Notes: generated from the sequence alone by a model not told the origin. A stretch of DNA of 64,000 bases from Micavibrio sp. UBA6212 (GCA_002421905.1 DISK01000010.1:130116-194115); one strand, 5' to 3'. Counted from the first letter of the stretch, positions 35,793 to 43,911 are shown. Numbers and translations are program-made.

Positions 35793-35906
35793 TTATATCT
35801 GAGACAATTCCGACAAGGCTCTTGCGCCAAGCTCAGTGTTGGGTGTCCCCGACCCAAATAACGCAATAATTGTGTTTGCATCAAGAAACAATACCGGTTT
35901 AGTCAT
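35793..35906 (-). pseudogene. truncated PIN-domain gene (37 codons)
   Basis: The reading frame opens MTKPVLFLDANTIIALFG, a typical PIN N-terminus with the first catalytic Asp, then stops after 37 codons, far short of the 130 or so a PIN domain needs. The ATG overlaps the stop of the 224-aa gene (ATGA), the standard arrangement of a two-gene toxin-antitoxin or PIN module. The rest of the toxin is missing, replaced by sequence leading to the RTX module. Confidence 0.72.
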
Positions 35907-36577
35907 ATCGTAATCCTCGCCTGTAGTGGAATTTCACACAATTTTTCAAGTCTTGCCGCAGCATCCCAGTTAAGAATAGAAATCAAAGCATTAATGTGCG
36001 TGTTAAACCTTTTGCTATCAAGCAACTGGGGAAAATACTCCTGATTAGCTGGGCATAAAATTGGAGGGTTTAATGGCAAGCGGAGACGCAACTCTTCCGC
36101 CATAACGTACCACCATTCGGGATAATCTGCATAATATTTTTCAAGTATACGATCAACTTCTTTCTGCTTGAACCCAAGCTCCTCCATACTCTTTTGAATT
36201 TTTCCATCAGGTAATGCAGGAAATGGCCCAGTCGGACTAGGAGCTAATGGTTTCCCAAGAGGCATTTCTTGTCCCTCTTGCCCATAGGCTCTGTGAACTC
36301 GACGACGAATCTCATGGACTAAATAAATACACATCAAAGGATCGGCATGAAGAGCGAGTTCTTCCAAATTGTCCCTTACTCTGGCCTTAATGTCCGACAA
36401 ATACATTTGCTCGCCTGCACCCGGATGGGGATAGTGGCTGAGGTTCATTAATTGATTTGGAAATCTTTTTATAAACTCATCAACTACCCTATCCACAACT
36501 TCTTGCGAACATATATCTTTCCTAATTACTGGGAGACACGGTATTGGTTTTAGTTGAACATCATCACTTTTATGCAT
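35903..36577 (-). CDS. protein of unknown function coupled to a PIN remnant
   Basis: 224 residues, soluble, with no recognised domain. The sequence is mainly helical with a proline-rich middle (KPLAPSPTGPFPALPDGK). Its stop overlaps the start of the truncated PIN gene, so it probably was the partner (antitoxin or co-factor) of a PIN nuclease now lost. Whether it is still used is unclear. No HTH or other DNA-binding motif is evident. Confidence 0.7.
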   Translation of the reverse strand: MHKSDDVQLKPIPCLPVIRKDICSQEVVDRVVDEFIKRFPNQLMNLSHYPHPGAGEQMYLSDIKARVRDNLEELALHADPLMCIYLVHEIRRRVHRAYGQEGQEMPLGKPLAPSPTGPFPALPDGKIQKSMEELGFKQKEVDRILEKYYADYPEWWYVMAEELRLRLPLNPPILCPANQEYFPQLLDSKRFNTHINALISILNWDAAARLEKLCEIPLQARITI

Positions 36578-37136
36578 ACAATTTTAACTCCATACTTAAT
36601 CTTACTTATTTCAAACCCTACCCAAAAGATTAGGCACAGGTCAAAACAATTATTCGCATTTGCACAGCAACTTTTACTTGCATCATGAATTTACTGTCTG
36701 TAGAATTTTCTGTCATACGCATTGAACGTTGCCTGCGGGCAATCCCAAAGCAGGCTCTCCTGCTCGTATCTTTATTGCGAAGAGGCCTTCAAGACAGTCA
36801 GAACCAAGAATATATTCAATTACTCTCCATCCCGAATCCCAAGAACCAAATGAATAAAAACCTCTACGAATTCGCATAGAAACTTGCCAAATAGTATACA
36901 ACCCTTGATAAGGGTTTTCTTATATATTATTATGCTCAAGTTTGTTTATGCACTGACCGACCTTTCCTCGTGCTGTTACCGTTATAGACCGCCTTTATGG
37001 GCAGGAGCGCTGCTTCTGCAATGGTGCTGCCCGCGCCACTCAGCCTGAAGGCTTCCCGTGTTGACCATGCAAAAGAAGCTTGATCCCCTGCCTGATTTTT
37101 CGGCGTTCGAAACAGACACGAGAAAGGAAGAACATC
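36578..37136. other. 559-bp gene-free region before ardA
   Basis: The left part is AT-rich with no convincing ORF. A perfect 7-bp hairpin with T-run ends at 36921. From about 36985 to 37115 the composition turns distinctly GC-richer with several short inverted repeats, including AGCCT-GA-AGGCT and GGGCAG...CTGCCC; this block is discussed as a possible single-strand leader promoter. The ardA ribosome binding site AAGGAAG closes the region. Confidence 0.6.
36900..36921 (+). terminator. rho-independent terminator
   Basis: AACCCTT-GAT-AAGGGTT followed by TTCTT. It has a perfect 7-bp stem and a short T-rich tail, in a stretch without an obvious upstream gene on this strand. Confidence 0.55.
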
Positions 37137-37697
37137 ATGCAAAAACAAAATATCCCATCCTGTGAATTTCAGCTTCAAATCCAGACCCAAGAGCCTTTGC
37201 TCTACGCTCAGCCCTATGACATTTCAGCTTGCGGTTTTTACTTTCGTAGTGCCCAAGAATTTACGGATAAATCATCTCGCCTTTTGAACCACTACGGGCA
37301 TCCGGTAGAAGAATTCGAAATCCAGTTTATCGACGGTGACGATCTCGACTGTGAGTTGTTCAAGTCTCTCTCCATCCACCAAGGCACGATAGGTGATTAT
37401 TTCAACGCTTGCGAATATTTCTCTGACGACCAGAAAATCAAGGTTATCCTTGCCACTGGCGAATGTGGCTACAGCTTCGATTATCAATCAGATGATCCGG
37501 ACGGATACGACATCGACATCTACGAGCTGGACAGTCTGCGTGATCTGGCAGAGCAATTTATCGAAGACGGTTTGTTTGGTGATATTCCAGAAAACATTCG
37601 GGACTACCTTGACCTTGATGCTATCGCCCGAGACCTCGGCATGGGTTATTCCGAAACCACCATCGCAGGTAAAAACTACATCTTCAGATGCGCGTGA
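37137..37697 (+). CDS. ardA: ArdA-like antirestriction protein
   Basis: 186 residues from the ATG at 37137 (AAGGAAG upstream; a longer frame to 37080 lacks a site). Very acidic throughout, as expected for a DNA mimic. The C-terminal IPENIRDYLDLDAIARDLGMGY matches the ArdA family ending (P-E-N-x-x-x-Y-x-D-x-x-A-x-A-R-D-L). The N-terminal half is more divergent, so this is ArdA-like and not a close copy of plasmid ArdA. It would occupy type I enzymes of a new host while the incoming strand is unmodified, which fits a mobilizable element that itself encodes a type I system. Confidence 0.85.
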   Translation: MQKQNIPSCEFQLQIQTQEPLLYAQPYDISACGFYFRSAQEFTDKSSRLLNHYGHPVEEFEIQFIDGDDLDCELFKSLSIHQGTIGDYFNACEYFSDDQKIKVILATGECGYSFDYQSDDPDGYDIDIYELDSLRDLAEQFIEDGLFGDIPENIRDYLDLDAIARDLGMGYSETTIAGKNYIFRCA

Positions 37698-37709
37698 AAC
37701 CGCGCATCT
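37686..37709. terminator. hairpin at the ardA stop, between convergent genes
   Basis: AGATGCGCG-TGAAAC-CGCGCATCT is a perfect 9-bp stem. It includes the ardA stop codon, and the DUF4143 gene ends 6 bp away on the other strand. There is no T-run, so it may act as a bidirectional or processing structure. Confidence 0.5.
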
Positions 37710-37714
37710 CTCCT

Positions 37715-38956
37715 CTAACCTCTTGACCACATACAGTCAAAAGGAATTGCCCACAGGTTTTTACCAAACGGTAAAATTTCATCTCCAGCATATAGGATTA
37801 TGCCGATGACTGCTTTCTTCTTGGCCAGATTATCCCTGAAGAATTCTATATGCTTGAAATCCGAATTTTTAATAGTAATCCCTGATTTGACTTCAATCGC
37901 CAAAATTGATCGGTCATCACTTTCAATGATGAAATCAATTTCTCTCTTCACGCGATCCCGATATTGATAAAGATGATGTACATCTTCTGCCGCATCAATC
38001 TGTGCCGCCAGCTCATTATACGCAAAAGTTTCAAAAGCCTTGCCAGCTTTATCTGGATCACTTGTCAAATCCGAAGGCTTCCAACCAAGAAGCGCCGTCA
38101 TCATTCCCGTATCTGCCATGAAGATTTTATCTTGTTTGCCTACACGGTCATAATCAGTCTTGTGCCAAGCAGGAACAGATTCAACAATATAAAAAGATTG
38201 AAGTGCGCTAATATAGCTGGATAAGGTTCGCCGATCTGATGAAAAGACAGAGCCTATGGCAGATACATCCATAAATTTCGATGACCACGCAGCCAAAACC
38301 CTGACCAAATCTTTCATCACATCAACTTGCCGGATATTTGCAATATCGTTTAGATCATGCTCAATCAGCGCATCGACATAATCAATATGCCAGTTTCTCC
38401 GTGCTTTCCCTTCCAGCCTTATGGCTTCAGGAAAGCCTCCCCTGAATATCATTTCGATAAGATCATTTCTGCTATAACGATTTTTAGGCCGTTTGAAATT
38501 CTGAGCCAATGCTCTCTCCAAAAAAGTCGGGGAGGAACCTGCAATTTCCCCTTGGGATAAAGGTCGCAAACGGACTTTGCCAATTCTGCCCGCCAGAGAC
38601 TCCGTTACCGTTGGCAAATTCAAGATATTAGCCGATCCGGTAATAAGGAATTGTCCTGCTCTGTTGTTTTGATCAACTGCCTTTTTAATTGCTGGAATTA
38701 AATCTGGAACTTTCTGGATTTCATCAATGATAAGAGTTCCCTCTTCGGGCGCATAATCTACAAACAAGTGCGGGTCTGCCTCTGCCGCCTGCCGCGCAGC
38801 CGCATCATCCAATGTTCTATAAGTCACACTCTCCGATACAAATTTGCGGGCAAGGGTCGTTTTCCCGCATTGACGAGGCCCCGTTAGCATCACGACGCGT
38901 CGCGTCGCCAACGCTTGTTCTAGACTGGGTTCTTGCCAGCGTGAATAATCGGACAT
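37715..38956 (-). CDS. AAA_14/DUF4143 family ATPase
   Basis: 413 residues from the ATG at 38956 (AGGGAG upstream; a GTG at 38986 is possible). AAA domain with Walker A TGPRQCGKTT near residue 25, Walker B LIIDEIQKVPDL, and sensor ITGSANIL. DUF4143 nuclease-like C-terminus with EIDFIIESDD and AIEVKSG (a PD-(D/E)xK-like core). This family is common in accessory DNA; its substrate is not established. It is the rightmost gene of the element and its upstream region carries four 23-bp repeats. Confidence 0.92.
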   Translation of the reverse strand: MSDYSRWQEPSLEQALATRRVVMLTGPRQCGKTTLARKFVSESVTYRTLDDAAARQAAEADPHLFVDYAPEEGTLIIDEIQKVPDLIPAIKKAVDQNNRAGQFLITGSANILNLPTVTESLAGRIGKVRLRPLSQGEIAGSSPTFLERALAQNFKRPKNRYSRNDLIEMIFRGGFPEAIRLEGKARRNWHIDYVDALIEHDLNDIANIRQVDVMKDLVRVLAAWSSKFMDVSAIGSVFSSDRRTLSSYISALQSFYIVESVPAWHKTDYDRVGKQDKIFMADTGMMTALLGWKPSDLTSDPDKAGKAFETFAYNELAAQIDAAEDVHHLYQYRDRVKREIDFIIESDDRSILAIEVKSGITIKNSDFKHIEFFRDNLAKKKAVIGIILYAGDEILPFGKNLWAIPFDCMWSRG

Positions 38957-39018
38957 ACCAAACGTCTCCCTGACTGAAAATATCACTCAAGTCAGCATAT
39001 CAGCCACCCGACAAAATG

Positions 39019-39109
39019 TACATTAGAATTTTGGCGATTTATACATTAGAAATGTTGCTATTTATACATTATAAATATGGCTAATTGTGCATTAAATTTG
39101 CTTTGGAAG
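39019..39109. repeat. four imperfect ~23-bp direct repeats near the right end
   Basis: Units begin near 39019, 39041, 39064 and 39087, each with (G/A)TACATTA or GTGCATTA followed by AT-rich sequence and TTGGC/TTGCT/TGGCT. The helical-phase spacing (22-23 bp) suggests a protein-binding array, lying between the DUF4143 gene start and attR. Confidence 0.6.
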
Positions 39110-39126
39110 AAAAAATATCTTGAAAA

Positions 39127-39146
39127 CTTACACATTTTCTTACACA
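39127..39146 (+). repeat. right arm-type repeats CTTACACA x2
   Basis: CTTACACA at 39127-39134 and 39139-39146, matching the pair at the left end (9913-9931), including the following TTTTG. In the excised circle the two pairs would flank the att core on both sides. Confidence 0.6.
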
Positions 39147-39199
39147 CTTTTGGACAAGTAAATTTTTTATTAAATAAAATCAACAGGTTATAGTGATGT

Positions 39200-39213
39200 C
39201 GCCGCTCTCGAAA
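39200..39213 (+). other. attR core
   Basis: Second copy of cgccgctctcgaaa, at the junction between element DNA and the 3' half of tRNA-Ser(CGA). Confidence 0.9.
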
Positions 39214-39264
39214 AGCGGTATGGGTGCGAGCCCATCGAGGGTTCGAATCCCTCCCTGCCCGCCA
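39200..39264 (+). pseudogene. 3' half of host tRNA-Ser(CGA), interrupted
   Basis: Contains the anticodon stem-loop CCGCT-CTCGAAA-AGCGG, variable arm ATGGG-TGCGAG-CCCAT, T arm GAGGG-TTCGAAT-CCCTC, 3' acceptor CCTGCCC, G and CCA, but no acceptor 5' strand or D arm. The missing part is at 9797-9835. Confidence 0.93.
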
Positions 39265-39334
39265 TTTTATTTCATCTTGCAGCTGTCGTATTTCCACTTC
39301 GAGCATTAAATATCAAAGTAATATCTTCGGCGCA

Positions 39335-39364
39335 AAAAGCCGCCCGATTGCGCAGGCGGCTTTT
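39335..39364 (-). terminator. bidirectional rho-independent terminator
   Basis: AAAAGCCGCC...GGCGGCTTTT is a strong GC stem with A/T tails on both sides, 18 bp after the DUF2383 gene end. It also insulates the tRNA side. Confidence 0.85.
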
Positions 39365-39382
39365 ACCATATACAGATAGAGC

Positions 39383-39835
39383 CTAAGCTGCTTTCATGAA
39401 ATCCTTGAGGGTCTTCATGTAATCATGGTTCTTTTGAAGGGCCTGCAACTCATTTTGCAAAACGGTCTTTGTTTCTGGACGGATATTCCCGTCCCTCAAG
39501 GCATCTTCAACGCTATGCAGGCAACGATCCTCAGCCTCTTCCAGATGCGTAACAAGTGTTTCATCAACATCATTGCTAATGCGAGCCATCAACTGGCCCC
39601 AAAATAGTGCCGCCTGCCCGACAAGGGTTTCTTCAGCTTCGGGATTGCCCTCATTCTGGCGAATGCATTGCTGTAAATCAATGACAACGCCATTATGGAC
39701 GCTTTCCAAATTCCGAAAAGTGTTCTTCAGTTGAGGGTCTTCAACCTGTTCGCACGCGCTATTATAAAAATCACAGGCATCTTTGTTGATGCTGATAAGT
39801 TTATGAAGCTCTTTGTTTTCCTTCTGTAAGGACAT
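39383..39835 (-). CDS. DUF2383 (PA2169-type) four-helix-bundle protein
   Basis: 150 residues from the ATG at 39835, preceded by AAGGAG; the open frame continues upstream without a site. The helical sequence has the ferritin-like DUF2383 signature: ELHKLISINKDACDFYNSA, LQQCIRQNEG, ALFWGQLMARI, and a final helix ending HDYMKTLKDF. Family members are induced by general stress in alphaproteobacteria; the molecular role is not established. An exact GGAAC-N16-CGTT element lies 36 bp upstream, predicting transcription by an EcfG-type sigma factor. Confidence 0.88.
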   Translation of the reverse strand: MSLQKENKELHKLISINKDACDFYNSACEQVEDPQLKNTFRNLESVHNGVVIDLQQCIRQNEGNPEAEETLVGQAALFWGQLMARISNDVDETLVTHLEEAEDRCLHSVEDALRDGNIRPETKTVLQNELQALQKNHDYMKTLKDFMKAA

Positions 39836-39870
39836 AATGGATCTCCTTTCAAATTGAGTTGCCCCTAACC

Positions 39871-39895
39871 AACGCTTTTTCTTTGCATTTGTTCC
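39871..39895 (-). promoter_or_regulatory. EcfG-type general stress promoter
   Basis: On the minus strand GGAAC, 16 bases, CGTT, which is the consensus of alphaproteobacterial EcfG/sigma-T promoters. It is located 36-60 bp upstream of the DUF2383 start. Confidence 0.75.
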
Positions 39896-39983
39896 CCTGA
39901 AGAAAAAAAGGAACTTTGATGAAAGTTTAACTATTTGGAGAAGAACAACAGCAACTTTGCAACGTATAAAAAGGAGAATTACT

Positions 39984-40805
39984 ATGAATACCGTTAAAAC
40001 CTTGACAGCGGTTTCAGCCGCCATGCTTCTCGCTCTGGGTTCTACAGCTCCGGTTGTCCATGCACAGCAAAACGATGCTCCCCCTGTGGGCACTGGCAAC
40101 ATGGGCGAAGATGCTGAAAAAGCATGGAAAAAAACCAAAGAAGATATTTCCGAGGCTTATAAAGACGTCAAGTCTGTTTTTACGGACGAAAACGGAAACA
40201 CAAAACTCCAGCCAGTCATGATAAATCCCAGTAGAACAGCCGTCGGTATAATAGATCAACCCGTCTATAACCGAGGAGGTGAACGTGTAGCCACCGTCAA
40301 AGATATTATTCTTGATGCCAATGGTAAAGCATCAATGATCGTTCTTGCAGATGGAGAATTTCCCGGTGTAGATATGAAATTGACCGCATTTAATTACAGC
40401 CTCCTTACGCAGCAAAATACTGACGGTGATATCATCATGCCTTTGACTGAAGACATGATAGATCAAGCCGCCGCATTTTCCTATGACAAGAAAGATGAGA
40501 GTGACAAGGTGCGCGTTACTCCAAACAATGGCTATAGCGTAGCTGAGCTTCTAAAGGCCGATCTGATCAATGAAAAGAAAGAAGAGATTGCGCAGATTGA
40601 CAACATTTCCTTAAAAAGTGGTCAGGCCGATCAACTTATTGTCGATTTCAACCGGGTACTCGGCCTTGGCGGAGAGAAAGCAGCCATAGGCTATAAAGAA
40701 GCAAAGATAGTGCGTGATGATAAAGGCAATTTGGACTTTCAGTTGAACGCAAACCAAACTGCCCAATTCGAAAACTTTAAAAAGAACACTGCCAAAACAA
40801 ACTAA
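39984..40805 (+). CDS. secreted PRC-barrel domain protein
   Basis: 273 residues from the ATG at 39984 (AAGGAG upstream). A signal peptide with a hydrophobic core and VHA-QQ cleavage site is at about 1-27. PRC-barrel-like segment about 85-150 (NRGGERVATVKDIILDANG, VVLADGE-like IVLADGEFPG) and a second similar half about 180-260 (LKADLINEKKEEIAQIDNI, LGLGGEKAAIGYKEA). Likely periplasmic. PRC-barrel proteins of this type are common in stress and envelope loci; the ligand is unknown. A degenerate EcfG-like element (AGAAC-N16-CGTA, 39942-39966) lies just upstream. Confidence 0.85.
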   Translation: MNTVKTLTAVSAAMLLALGSTAPVVHAQQNDAPPVGTGNMGEDAEKAWKKTKEDISEAYKDVKSVFTDENGNTKLQPVMINPSRTAVGIIDQPVYNRGGERVATVKDIILDANGKASMIVLADGEFPGVDMKLTAFNYSLLTQQNTDGDIIMPLTEDMIDQAAAFSYDKKDESDKVRVTPNNGYSVAELLKADLINEKKEEIAQIDNISLKSGQADQLIVDFNRVLGLGGEKAAIGYKEAKIVRDDKGNLDFQLNANQTAQFENFKKNTAKTN

Positions 40806-40823
40806 AAATATTCTTTTTCAATA

Positions 40824-40855
40824 AAAATGCCACTGGCTCAAACCAGTGGCATTTT
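40824..40855 (+). terminator. rho-independent terminator
   Basis: AAAATGCCACTGG-CTCAAA-CCAGTGGCATTTTT forms a long GC-containing stem with a T-run, 20 bp after the PRC-barrel gene. Confidence 0.92.
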
Positions 40856-40960
40856 TATTATAGATTTTAAAAAAATAAAATTGGCAAACATGAAACTTTT
40901 TTAGAAGGAAACTGTTTGCAAGAAACTGCAATTGAATCAAACCAATCAAAGGAGAAAATT

Positions 40961-41101
40961 ATGTATACAAACGAGCAAAAAAACCCTGCAAAAAAACCAT
41001 CAGTAAAACCGGATAAACACGAGCAAAAGAACAAAAAACAGAGAACCCAGCAAGCACAAAATCGTCAACAAGACGATGAGGATCGAAATCAAAACTGGTA
41101 G
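40961..41101 (+). CDS. small charged protein (46 aa)
   Basis: 46 residues from the ATG at 40961 with AAGGAG about 8 bases upstream. Rich in Lys, Gln, Asn and Asp, with no hydrophobic segment and probably disordered. I do not recognise a family. It sits in a run of small genes between two stress-related loci, followed by a strong hairpin (41122-41154). Confidence 0.6.
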   Translation: MYTNEQKNPAKKPSVKPDKHEQKNKKQRTQQAQNRQQDDEDRNQNW

Positions 41102-41121
41102 GGGCATTCGGACACACCGCT

Positions 41122-41164
41122 CTATATTTCGGCTCAAAAACAGCCGGAATATAGAAGCGCTTCT
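41122..41164. promoter_or_regulatory. intercistronic hairpin and 12-bp palindrome
   Basis: CTATATTTCGGCT-caaaaac-AGCCGGAATATAG (41122-41154) is a 13-bp stem with one G-T pair. It is immediately followed by the perfect palindrome AGAAGCGCTTCT (41153-41164). There is no T-run. It could stabilise or process the transcript between the 46-aa and 88-aa genes. Confidence 0.6.
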
Positions 41165-41181
41165 GCATCTAGGAGGAGAAT

Positions 41182-41448
41182 ATGGAATTTCATGTCAAGT
41201 ATGAACCGGAAACACAGGAGTTGCCATGGAGGGTTTATGAGATTTCCGGCAAAGAAACGTCGTATAAAAAGGGATTTTTAAGCGAACGGGAGGCTCGTCG
41301 CTGGGTCAAAAGAAATGGACAAAGTATGGATAAAGTTGAGGAAGCCTCTCTTGAATCTTTCCCAGCCAGCGATCCTCCGGCATGGATAAAAACAACGGCA
41401 AGGCCAAGCATTACCAACCAGTGTACAAAGGGCAGTCCCCATGGATGA
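41182..41448 (+). CDS. small conserved alphaproteobacterial protein with SFPASDPP motif
   Basis: 88 residues, with AGGAGG upstream of its ATG. The N-terminal half reads like a DUF2188-type or 'YEPETQELPWRVYE' substrate-like fold. The C-terminal half has VEEASLESFPASDPPAW, a short motif I know from many small alphaproteobacterial proteins of unknown role. It is probably soluble and is located upstream of the hybrid histidine kinase. Confidence 0.7.
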   Translation: MEFHVKYEPETQELPWRVYEISGKETSYKKGFLSEREARRWVKRNGQSMDKVEEASLESFPASDPPAWIKTTARPSITNQCTKGSPHG

Positions 41449-41643
41449 ATCTGAACTTACAATCTCAAACACTGTTGAAAAATCCAGACAACAGGGAAAA
41501 TTTCAGCACAATCGACATGTAATTGCTCCAATCTTCGAAGGGTCTGGGTGTTATGCCCCAAGCACAATTTTTGCCTCCCCTATCCGCTTGAAAAAACACT
41601 TTTTCTTGCGCAGCTTGTGATTGTTGAGCTATACAATCCTATA

Positions 41644-43911
41644 ATGAAGTTATTTCATCATTTACACATCAATTTACCAAAAAGGGCGAGCAGGGTTTTT
41701 ACACATAACTCTACATTCTTTTTCTTGGGTCTTGCTCTTTGTGCAGGCATTCTGGTTTTTATCCTCATCCTAGGGGAACAAAGAATTAAGAAAATTGATG
41801 ATCAGGTTATCCATACCTACAGCGTTATTAATAATGCACAAGAATTATCAATGCTGGTTGAAGGCATGCTTGCAGCGCAAAGGGCGTTTATCCTAACCAA
41901 TGAAGAAAAATTTATTATAAAATTGCATAACAGAAGAGATGAAGGCTCCAAACTGATTGCCCATCTTTCTGAATTAATTGGCGAAAATAAATCACAGTCC
42001 AGTCGTCTGGATGAACTCAGGCATCATTTCAATGAATTTTCGATCAAGCTGGAGCAACGGGCACAAACAATTACGATATCCTCCCCAACAAAATTTATTC
42101 TGGATGATCTGGAAACGGTTGATGGCATCAAGGACAATATCCTGCGTATCAATAGCGATATACTAAGGGAAGAATACGATCTTTTGAATACGCGCATTGA
42201 TGAAATAGAAGCTCAAAAATCAAAATATTTTGCCATCCTTCTGATCGGGATCATCATCACCTCGGCAGGGCTGTTTTTCTTTAATGGTTTTCTCTTACGG
42301 ACACAGAAAAGGCAAAGTCGCACCGAGGCATCTCTTAAAAACACACAAGAACGGCTAGAGCTCGCCATTGAAGGTACGCAAGACGGTATTTTTGACTGGG
42401 ATCTAAAAACCGGCCAAGTCTTCTATTCAGGGCAATTTTTCAAAATGCTGGGCTATGATCGAGAATCCTCTACAAGCAAGATTGATGATTTCAAACAATT
42501 ATTGCACCCGGAAGATGCGGCAAGAACCCAGAATTATATTGAACAGTATCTGGATGGAAAAATCTCCGAATACGTACAAGAGTTTCGGTTAAAAGGTGCC
42601 AACGGGAGCTGGGTCTGGATCAATGCCCACGCCAAGGCCATTTTCGGCGTCGATGGCAAACCTTTGCGTATGGTTGGCGCCCATACCAATGTTACACTTG
42701 CTAAAGAGGCTGAAGAGCGCCTAAAGGCAGAAAAAACACAAGCCGAAAAAGAGAACCGCGCCAAAAGTGATTTTCTGGCTCATATGAGCCATGAAATCCG
42801 CACCCCGCTGACAAGCATCAGCGGCATTGCAGAAATTTTCGAAAAAAACCAGGATATCCTGAACACCAAACAAAAAAAGCTTATTCGCACATTGCATTCA
42901 AGTGTCACAATCTTAAAAGACCTGATCAACGACATTTTGGATTTTTCAAAAATTGCCAGCGGAGAATTGGAACTGCAAGAGGAATCGTTCAGGCTTTGCG
43001 GCCTGTTTGAAGAAATTGTTAGCATGATAGCCCTGCGCGCAAATCAAAAGGGGGTGAGTTTTGTATTCGATTACAAGGACGTCAAGGACATAAACTTCTA
43101 TGGGGATTCACAACGGTTGCGCCAAATTCTGATCAATCTGATTGGCAATGCTCTGAAATTTACAGAGGAAGGTGGAATTACGATTAAAGCATATACGGAA
43201 AAACGAAAAGACAATAATATTCTCCGTATTGATGTTACCGATACAGGCATAGGTATTGCACCAGAAAACTTCGATCTGGTGTTTGAACGCTTCAAACAGG
43301 CTGACTCCTCGGTTTCCCGCAAATATGGCGGCACGGGACTGGGTTTATCTATCTCAAAAAATCTGGCAAAGTTGATGAATGGCGATATTATCCTGACCAG
43401 TCAGCTCGGCAAAGGTTCAACTTTTTCCGTTCTTCTTCCAATGAAGCTAGATCGGCCCGAAGAGAGTAAGAAAGGTTCCGAAAAAATAAATGATCAAATC
43501 AAAGGTGCTTTAAGTAAAAATAAAAAAATTCTGGTTGTTGAAGATTATGAGGGCAATGTCGTTGTTTTAAGCCACATTTTGGAGGAAATGGGATTTGTTG
43601 GCTGCGATATTGCCCGATCTGGGATAGAAGCCCTTGCTCTCTGGGAAGAAAAAAACTATGACCTCATCCTGATGGACGTCCAAATGCCGGAAATGGATGG
43701 ACTGACAGCAACCGGACTTATCCGTAAGAAGGAGAAGACAGAGGCCATCCCCTATACACCCATTATAGGGATGACCGCCCACGCCTTGGTCGAAGACAAG
43801 GAAAAATGCATCACGTCCGGTATGGACGCCTACCTGCCCAAACCGCTTGTAGTAGCTGACCTAAAAAAAGAAATTCTAAAATACGTAAACAAGAAACAAG
43901 AGGCAGCCTAA
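41644..43911 (+). CDS. hybrid sensor histidine kinase (CHASE3-PAS-HisKA-HATPase-REC)
   Basis: 755 residues from the ATG at 41644. TM1 about 24-44; periplasmic CHASE3-like helical sensor 45-195 (LSMLVEGMLAAQRAFILT); TM2 about 197-217; PAS with PAC about 235-350; HisKA with phospho-accepting H383 (MSHEIRTPL); HATPase with NLIGNALKF, DTGIGI and GGTGLGLS; C-terminal receiver with D678 (ILMDVQMPEMDG). The signal is unknown. The gene's last 4 bases overlap the convergent ECF sigma gene. A weak ribosome binding site and possible upstream starts leave the N-terminus slightly uncertain. Confidence 0.93.
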   Translation: MKLFHHLHINLPKRASRVFTHNSTFFFLGLALCAGILVFILILGEQRIKKIDDQVIHTYSVINNAQELSMLVEGMLAAQRAFILTNEEKFIIKLHNRRDEGSKLIAHLSELIGENKSQSSRLDELRHHFNEFSIKLEQRAQTITISSPTKFILDDLETVDGIKDNILRINSDILREEYDLLNTRIDEIEAQKSKYFAILLIGIIITSAGLFFFNGFLLRTQKRQSRTEASLKNTQERLELAIEGTQDGIFDWDLKTGQVFYSGQFFKMLGYDRESSTSKIDDFKQLLHPEDAARTQNYIEQYLDGKISEYVQEFRLKGANGSWVWINAHAKAIFGVDGKPLRMVGAHTNVTLAKEAEERLKAEKTQAEKENRAKSDFLAHMSHEIRTPLTSISGIAEIFEKNQDILNTKQKKLIRTLHSSVTILKDLINDILDFSKIASGELELQEESFRLCGLFEEIVSMIALRANQKGVSFVFDYKDVKDINFYGDSQRLRQILINLIGNALKFTEEGGITIKAYTEKRKDNNILRIDVTDTGIGIAPENFDLVFERFKQADSSVSRKYGGTGLGLSISKNLAKLMNGDIILTSQLGKGSTFSVLLPMKLDRPEESKKGSEKINDQIKGALSKNKKILVVEDYEGNVVVLSHILEEMGFVGCDIARSGIEALALWEEKNYDLILMDVQMPEMDGLTATGLIRKKEKTEAIPYTPIIGMTAHALVEDKEKCITSGMDAYLPKPLVVADLKKEILKYVNKKQEAA

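Noticed and set aside
36685..36879. 64-codon plus-strand frame left of ardA
   Set aside because: No ribosome binding site, no recognisable domain and odd composition; more likely noncoding.
36936..37190. 84-codon minus-strand frame opposite the ardA leader
   Set aside because: It overlaps the ardA start and the GC-rich leader. Similar frames are often predicted upstream of antirestriction genes, but I see no start signal; treated as a shadow of the structured leader.
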